From Melieria omissa (lineage: Eukaryota > Arthropoda > Insecta > Diptera > Ulidiidae), in assembly GCA_963971225.1 (NCBI GenBank), contig OZ020269.1:99511905-99575904 (forward strand): 64,000 nucleotides of DNA. Reading direction: 5' to 3'. The translations under genes and the position numbers were made by a program. The notes below the pieces were generated by a model that had not been told where the DNA came from, searched no databases, and saw only the letters and a list, made by a program, of their open reading frames with translations. This document shows, piece after piece, positions 57,611 to 64,000 of this stretch (position 1 is the first letter of the stretch; each line of letters starts with the position of its first letter).

Positions 57611-58842
57611 GGGGAATAGGTCCGGTTGTGGGCACCTTTTTATTTTTGGCTCATAACTTTTTACCAAGTTCTTCTTAATCGGACATATGGACATCTATGG
57701 AAAGCTAGAAACCTTAGCTAACAAGTAATGACAAAAGTAAATCGATTCCGTCAAATAGAAAACTTTTTTTTAAAATTTTGTAAAGTAGTCATTTTTAACA
57801 AAAATTTTTTTTGGGTTCGGTTGTGGGCACCCTTGGAAAATCTGCTGGAAACGGGGAAATATTAAGAAAAACCAACACGAATATAGAAAAATATTAAGTT
57901 TTAATTATTTGAAGCACAATGCACGCATGTGAAGTAGCTGGTACGCATGTGGGCACATTTTAGATGGACGGGCATTTCAAAATGTAAGTGACCAAGTCAT
58001 TCTCCTGGGCTGTCAAGAAGACCTAAAGTAAAATGAAATTCAACCTAATTAATCAACACTCTTCAAGTGCTGTGCTGAAGTGCTGAAGAAGGTGGAAAAC
58101 ACCAGTCAACCTGATTCGATAACATCCACGAAAAGAAGAAAAAGAAGAAAACACCACCGTCGACAGCTTTGATGTCTCCGAAATTTTCTTCCACCTTCTT
58201 TTTGTAGCGTTGGAGATTGGTTTGGGAAATCGCACACGCTGCGGCAGTCGATTTTGTGGTTAGCTTATCTGCAGAACAATGTTAAATTACATCCAACACA
58301 TTAAAAAAATATCGGAGGATTTTTGTTATTTTCCCTCGGAAGATAAGCTAAAACAACCAAAAAATGCGTTAAAAGACCATTTTTGATGAAATAACTTACC
58401 AAAACTTACAAAATCACTAAAAGACGGGTGCCCACAACCGAACTAATTGCGGTGCCCACAACCGAATTTGGCAGCCATTTTGAGAAGTAGTGAAAAATTT
58501 GTTCGGGGTAAACATATTGGTTGTAATCAATATTGGATCACAAAGTATAATAAATTAACTAAATAAAAACGCACTTTACTCGCCTTCTCGATGGATTCAC
58601 TTCGATTTATGACACCATTTAAAATGTGTAAAAAAATGTTTGTCTTATTTTTTAAGCACAGAAAGATATATATGGTCCCAGCACAAAGAAGGCGTGTCTG
58701 TTCGACTTAGTATTTGGCACAAAAAGATCGTGGTTCCATAATGAACAAATGGCCTTAGTCAAAAAAACCCAGCCTGCTTTCTATCAAGAGATACGAAGGG
58801 GTGCCCACAACCGAACTATGCCCACAACCGAACCTTTTACCC
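57611..58842. mobile_element. TIR DNA transposon (1232 bp) with reiterated subterminal boxes
   Basis: Ends GGGGAATAGGTCCGGTTGTG and CACAACCGAACCTTTTACCC are inverted with a few mismatches; TA flanks both sides (57609-57610, 58843-58844). The box TTCGGTTGTGGGCACC recurs at about 57622, 57816 and, inverted, at 58428, 58451, 58801 and 58818. The minus strand at 58235-58160 reads NLQRYKKKVEEN, faintly like a transposase helix-turn-helix, but the frame is short and broken. TA duplication suggests the Tc1/mariner/pogo group; superfamily not certain. Confidence 0.75.
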
Positions 58843-59480
58843 TACATCTTTCGTACCGAATGTTGAACATCCAAAAAAAAAAGTTATAAAAACTACCTTT
58901 TGTGTGATACCCATATCGTGTAAATCAGTTGGAGAATAATTGAGTTTTTTTGATAACAACTTTTAACTTTGACCGTTTCTCAGGAAAAATGTTTAGTTTG
59001 TTAGATGCAGGAGCTAACCCTGTATATAAAAGCATACTCATTTAATTTTTTCACGAGGGTTCGCTATACTGCATTTATGCCTCAACGAAAAAGTGGAGTT
59101 TTTGGGACATTTTTGTAGAAAACAGAATTTGAATGTATTTTTTTTGGATTGGTGTCTTAAGCAAATTTGTTGGTCGTTAAAATATGCACAAACTTGCCCA
59201 AGACAGTAAAACGATATTCAGAACGCCTTAGGACCAATTAGCATTTAAACGTTCAAAGTCTTAAGTGACCAACTCGACTGAAATGAGCAAAATTCAAAGT
59301 CGAAATTTCCTTAAACTAGAGCCAATCCAGCCAAACGGCTGGTGGATTACAAGTCAGTATTATAGAAAAGTCGCTCAGTAGGTCCCCCCTTGTTGCAATT
59401 TTTGAGCGTGAATGTCACGCACAGTGTAATTAATCAATTTCTGATATGGTGGGCAATTCAAAATCGAAACTTTAACTCTG
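58843..59480. other. Intergenic DNA, no gene seen
   Basis: AT-rich DNA. GAGCTAACCCTGTATATAAA at about 59011-59030 could be the end of an older element interrupted by the 1232-bp transposon; this is speculative. Confidence 0.35.
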
Positions 59481-59488
59481 TACATCAT

Positions 59489-60192
59489 GACTTATAAGCA
59501 AAAACATTGGAACGAGTTCAGAATAATGATTTTTACGCACAATAATGAAATATTTTCTGGACACCAGCCAATTTGTAATGCAGTTGTTTTGCTGCAAAAT
59601 CATGGCGTATAAGCAATATATGTTCAAAATATTTCAGAAAAGTTTAAGAAGACGATTTTTCAGAAGGAGCCTGAATATTGTTATTACTAAGAAAACTTTG
59701 AGTAAGTACCTGAACAGTTAACAAAGTAGCGTATATGCTGCAATTGTGGAAAAATATGATATAAAAGTTTAGGAAGATAACTTTCAGAAAAGAAAAGCAT
59801 GCCAAGAACAATGTTGAGACCAATGTTTAGTTATTCGTATGCAAAAATTATAGGCAAAGTTTGAAGGAAACTCATAAATACGATTTAAGCGAAAAGTAAA
59901 ATATTTTCTGATACTAAGAAAATCATAAGAATAAAAATGTGACCAATGAGACCAACTAGACCAATATTTAGTTTTTCGTGTAAAAATTGTAGGCAAAGTT
60001 TGAAGAAAACTCATAAATACGATTTTTGCGAGAAATGAAATGTTTTCTGATACTAAGAAAACCTTAAGAATACAAATGTGAACTTCATACAACAATACAT
60101 AGACGCAACAAATATTGTATTAAATATTTTACTATTATTTTATTGTGCCAACGTAGTAAACGTAACTTAGTGCAACGTGGCGTATACGTGAC
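59489..60192 (+). repeat. Decayed continuation of the GCGTATACGC array
   Basis: Motif variants at 59489 (GACTTATAAGCAAA), 59604 (GGCGTATAAGCAAT), 59727 (TAGCGTATATGCTG) and 60179 (GGCGTATACGTGAC). Spacing of the first three is 115-123 bp, as in the main array. A 130-bp unit is doubled at about 59820-60075 (GGCAAAGTTTGAAG, AAACTCATAAATACGATTT, TTTTCTGATACTAAGAAAA). Confidence 0.75.
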
Positions 60193-62369
60193 ATTTAGAG
60201 ACAATTTATTTGAAATAAAAATAATCACAAATACTTGAAATGGCACTTCGAAGAAACTAAAAACTAAACTAAAACTAAAAAGTAGGTCAAAATTAGTGAC
60301 AACTTTCTGAGCAGTCGACACACGAAGGTAGAGGCAGAAGTTTCAACACGGTTGAATGTAAGATGCAAGTAAATGTAAGATTTATACATATACTACCAGC
60401 TAAACATATACACCGATACTAATATATGTACACACCGAAGTGGCACACAGTAGACCGAATAAATGTTGTCAAGCCGAACGACACGTGCACTGGCGTTGCG
60501 CTTCAATTGACAGTTGATGAAACTTGCTAGAAATTACAACACTCGTGAGTGCACAGCGTAAGTTTTGGAGGCAAAAGGAAATGTAGCATGAAATCTGTAG
60601 CGAAAGCAACACAAAGTTTCCACACAACACTGTCGCAGCGCTTATCGAATGTGTCAGATACTTTCCATCAAACTGTGTTCGAGTGGCTTAGTTTTTGGGT
60701 TCAACTTACAAGAGGACTGCGACATTGAAATGCTTGTAGCAGTTGCCGTAGTGACAAGACTGTATTACATATGCACACGCTCACACACACACATACACAT
60801 ATAAATTCCTATGTTATGACATTGAAAATGCGCAACATTTTTATGCCACGAGGCGTACGATAAAGTTTTGCTGTCGTATGCTTTTCAAATATTTTATACA
60901 AATTTCTGAACCGAACAAAAATATTTACAAGAAATAAATTAACATAATTTCATGCATGGAATTTCACCTAAGCATATTTTTTCTGTTGCTATTATTGTTG
61001 TTGTTATTGTTGCTAAAAAGTTGTTGCGCGTAATGAAAAATGTCTCACGGCAAGCGACACCTTGTTAGTCATTTATTTTGCAAAAGTTTTACTGTCGTCA
61101 CAATATTTACAGCCCCCATTACCCATCAACAACAACAACAACAAATATCCAACATCATTGTGTCACTTGCGTCATTTATACATATAACAAAGCGCATAAT
61201 TAATGTGATTATAAATTAACTTAATTCATACTGAAAGCGCTCGCTAAAACAGCGACTGACAGTACTGACAGTGCTGACAATGGCCACAATTTACTTGTGT
61301 ACTACTTATTTTAAAAATAATCGCATAAAAAATGGGCAAAACGAAAACTAATTTACACAGCCTGAACATTGGCTACAAAGTTAAGTAAATGAAATTAAAT
61401 GAAAATGCGCAATGCAGTGGAAAGTGTTGGCTGTGAGTAAATGCGCAACGCATTAATTTAGTTCTTGTTGTTGTAAGTGTTGCCCTTGAAAGGCAATTTA
61501 GCGCCGCATTACAGCTGACCACTGCAGACTGCATTCGGAGTACAGCGACGATCATTAACTTTCTCATACCCCGCCGCCAACACTACCGCAGCAAGTGAGC
61601 AGCGCAAGTTTGGCCGCTTGTAACATAGTTTGTTGTTGTGCTCATTAAGAATGAGCGAAAAGTTTAAATTAATATTTTATCGTCAAATAAGTGTGGCAGT
61701 AAATGTGTGTGTGTTTGTGTAAGTGTATGGGTGGCTGTATGGGCCAGTAGACAGTAGAATTTCACTGGCTTACTTGACTTCAACTCAAGTCAACTCATTT
61801 TTTTTCGTAGCAACTTTTTAACTTTTGTTGTTTTAGCATAAAAAAAACGCCGCGGAGGAAAGCAGTTAGGTGCAGTTAGCGCCAAACACGTAGAATCCAA
61901 GTTGGTAGGGAAATTACGGCACTTTGCAGAGGATTTAAGTTCGTTGAAAGCTGCCATAAATGTAATAGCACAAGTCCGAGTTGAGTTGGTGCTCATAATT
62001 ACAAAAACAACAATTGAAATATTTTGACTTTTAAAAATAATTTTGTGAACTACTTAAACATGATTTTGTTATACAGAAAATCTTACTAATGAAATCTCGA
62101 TACCGCAAGGTCTCTATTTTTTTTAATTTAAAAAATTTAATTAATAAACAAATTAAGATTACTAAAGTGGCAAAATGTAGGTTTAAACTTTTTTTAATTA
62201 ATTTTTTTAAACGAGCTAGAAAATCTAAGTAAGAAAATCTCGATGCCGCAAAATTTCTAATTTTTTTTAATTTGATACAAAATTTTATGAGTAAATAAAT
62301 TAAAAGTGTTTAAGTGGATATAGGTATGATTCAACTTTTTTAAATTAATTTTTTTTACAAGCCAGTGAT
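60193..62369. other. Intergenic DNA, no gene supported
   Basis: Mixed DNA with short (CA)n near 60778-60800, (GTT)n near 60990-61015 and (CAA)n near 61128-61143. A related GGCGTACGATAAAG lies at about 60854. Minus frames at 61373-61996 are 64-68 codons without domain. Confidence 0.45.
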
Positions 62370-63690
62370 TACACCGTGCACCAAAAAATAAAAACAATTT
62401 TCATACAGGGAGAAATCCATATGTGCGTAAAACTAGAGGCCAAATATAGTAGTACTGCGTACTCAGTTTTTCATTTCTCCATCCTTTGTCCTTTGAAGGG
62501 GAATTTTAATTGAATTTTGAAGGGGATAAAAAAATATTAAAAATACTTTACCTTTTCAGAATATGGCAATATGTATATCAAATGAAAGAGAAAATGCGCA
62601 AGAATTTAAATAAAATTGATTTTTTATCTTTTTGTAAAAAAACGATTTGAAAAAGGTCCTTTGAATCTTTTAATCCTTCATATCCTTGAAAATATTTATA
62701 AAATTTTCTTGAAAAGTAAGTATGTTAAAACGCAAAATCTCCTTGATCACGTGTAAAAATTTCATTATTCTCGCTTCATTGATTTTGTTTCTTTTTATTA
62801 CTTGAAATACTGACACTCAAATATATTAGAATTTTTGTATCATATTTCATTAGAATAGCAGCTTGCGCTCTTTTTTTAAATAACTTTCGAACCAATAAAG
62901 TTATTCCCACACAGCTGCTCAGAAGTTTTTCTTAGAGGGTTTAAATCAATGATCGATCCTTACTTCTTTTTCTCTTGAAAATTTCTTCAAAACGTACTAA
63001 ACCCACATCTCAAATCCTTAAGGTGGCTTCCATAAAAAAATTATAATTTTTACATTTTTTTTTACACTTTTGAACTACTAGGTTTATGTCCAGTCGAGCC
63101 AAATGTAAGACCAACCCCCAATTATTTTGCCTTTCAAATGTTTCTTCCCAATAAATCTAACCTCCTATGCAAAAGTATTTGCTATCAAAGAGGTTTGCAA
63201 GATGGCACTAATGGACATCTGTGCTAAGACCGGGAACAACTTATTGCAATCAAAAATCAAAAAATTTCAAAATCTCAAAGGAGTATTAAATTTTTAATAT
63301 CTTAAACAAATAAAGTTAGAAGGACGAATTTGAAGGATGTAGTACTATACATATTAATCCTTAAAATATATTTTTTTTTTCAAAAAAACTATTCGAAATT
63401 TTCAAGGATATTCGTGGATAAAGTTTTATAAGGACATTTTCAATACCTTTTTATCCTTTTGCAACAAAATATTCAATTATCTAAGATTTTACTGATTTTT
63501 CTCTTTCATTTGATACCCATATTGTTATTTTACAATGCGCTTAATTTTTAAAATAATTTGTTTAAATAACCATGTCATTGAAATTGTAAAGTCCTTTTAA
63601 AAAAACTTCTGACGTTTGACAGAAAAACTAAAAACCAAGTTTTACTACAGTTGACTCTTAGTATCGCTAGTATATTTATTTTTTTTCGGG
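62370..63690. mobile_element. Fold-back element with ~300-bp imperfect inverted arms
   Basis: Left arm blocks (TTACACCGTGCACCAAAAAA, TACTGCGTACTCAG, ATATGTATATCAAATGAAAG, ATATCCTTGAAAAT) are matched in inverse order on the right (ATTTTCAAGGATAT, CTTTCATTTGATACCCATAT, TGACTCTTAGTA, TTTTTTCGGGTGTAA). The centre (about 62790-63350) is homologous to the repeat at 23.64-24.25 kb. Non-coding. Confidence 0.6.
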
Positions 63691-64000
63691 TGTAAAATTT
63701 GTTGTTGCATGGAATTATCAGTATCATGTAGACAGATAATCTACTATGGGGTAGAGCCTTTGCTGTAAGGTCGAACTATGTTCCTCCTTCCGTAGTTTTC
63801 GGAATAAATTACATTATCCAAACCTGCGATTCATATCGATCATAACTGCTATGCCGCATTGTACTATTTAATTCGATGCCATCGATGCACTAAACAATCA
63901 CCCAATCTCCTATCACCAATCTCCTATTCAGGGATACCATTCAAAACTGACCATTTTCTATGAAATATTAATTAAATTTTTCTATTTCTATCGCTTAAGC
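63691..64000. other. Intergenic DNA to window end
   Basis: No gene seen. A short repeated phrase, CCAATCTCCTAT, occurs twice near 63902 and 63917. Confidence 0.4.

Noticed and set aside
57480..59030. Older element with CACAGGGTA... / ...TAACCCTGT ends around the 1232-bp transposon
   Set aside because: Inverted match is only 7-8 bp and target duplication is unclear.

Overview
This window looks like nuclear DNA from a higher dipteran, most likely a tephritid-type fruit fly; the species cannot be fixed from sequence alone. The reasons are the AT-rich, intron-poor intergenic texture, the many CA/GT and CAA/GTT microsatellites, and a typical fly set of decayed mobile elements: BEL/Pao, an RNase H-bearing non-LTR element, a DD37E mariner, piggyBac-like and hAT MITEs, and tRNA-derived SINEs. 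There is no operon, Shine-Dalgarno or bacterial gene organisation.

The only convincing host gene is at the left edge on the minus strand (1538 down to 1). It is an uninterrupted frame of 512 codons that starts with a signal peptide and runs off the window without a stop. It encodes the N-terminal part of a secreted or membrane-targeted protein with a long Gln/His/Arg-rich stretch. I do not recognise the family. The rest of the window (about 62 kb) lies upstream of this gene and is intergenic or intronic; almost all other ATG-to-stop frames are chance frames or frames inside repeats.

Layout. 1-2.3 kb: gene and 5' flank. 2.4-11.4 kb: palindromic CTCCGAAATTTCGGAG repeats, a fold-back element, a SINE, a segmental duplication (4.86-6.66 kb and 10.45-11.41 kb) whose first copy carries a 691-bp piggyBac-type MITE, and a solo LTR at 9.56 kb. 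11.4-20 kb: non-LTR debris, microsatellites, several MITEs and an unidentified coding relic at 15.2 kb. 20.05-21.75 kb: a 1.7-kb purine-only tract built of a 7-bp and a 5-bp satellite. 22-30 kb: MITEs, a dispersed repeat, a candidate solo LTR and a tRNA-like SINE head. 30.5-31.8 kb and 38.2-39.0 kb: diverged tandem repeats carrying a GCATACTTTTAGGC motif. 33.6-34.2 kb: a 59-bp minisatellite. 35.7-37 kb: solo LTR, SINE and BEL/Pao integrase remnant. 40.3-42.1 kb: (TTTTA)n and a DD37E mariner. 43.7-46 kb, 49.8-50.9 kb and 55.9-60.2 kb: three arrays of different unit length that all carry versions of one motif, (G)GCGTATACGCAAC. 48.6 kb and 52-53 kb: non-LTR 3' ends. 57.6-58.8 kb: a TIR element with reiterated subterminal boxes. 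62.4-63.7 kb: a second fold-back element.

The strongest unexplained signal is the recurring, partly palindromic GCGTATACGC-type motif. It is kept in three otherwise dissimilar repeat arrays over about 17 kb. The second is the GCATACTTTTAGGC motif, shared between two tandem arrays, some single sites and two solo LTRs. Neither has an assigned function here; they are candidates for homotypic protein-binding clusters or for traces of one very old repeat family.
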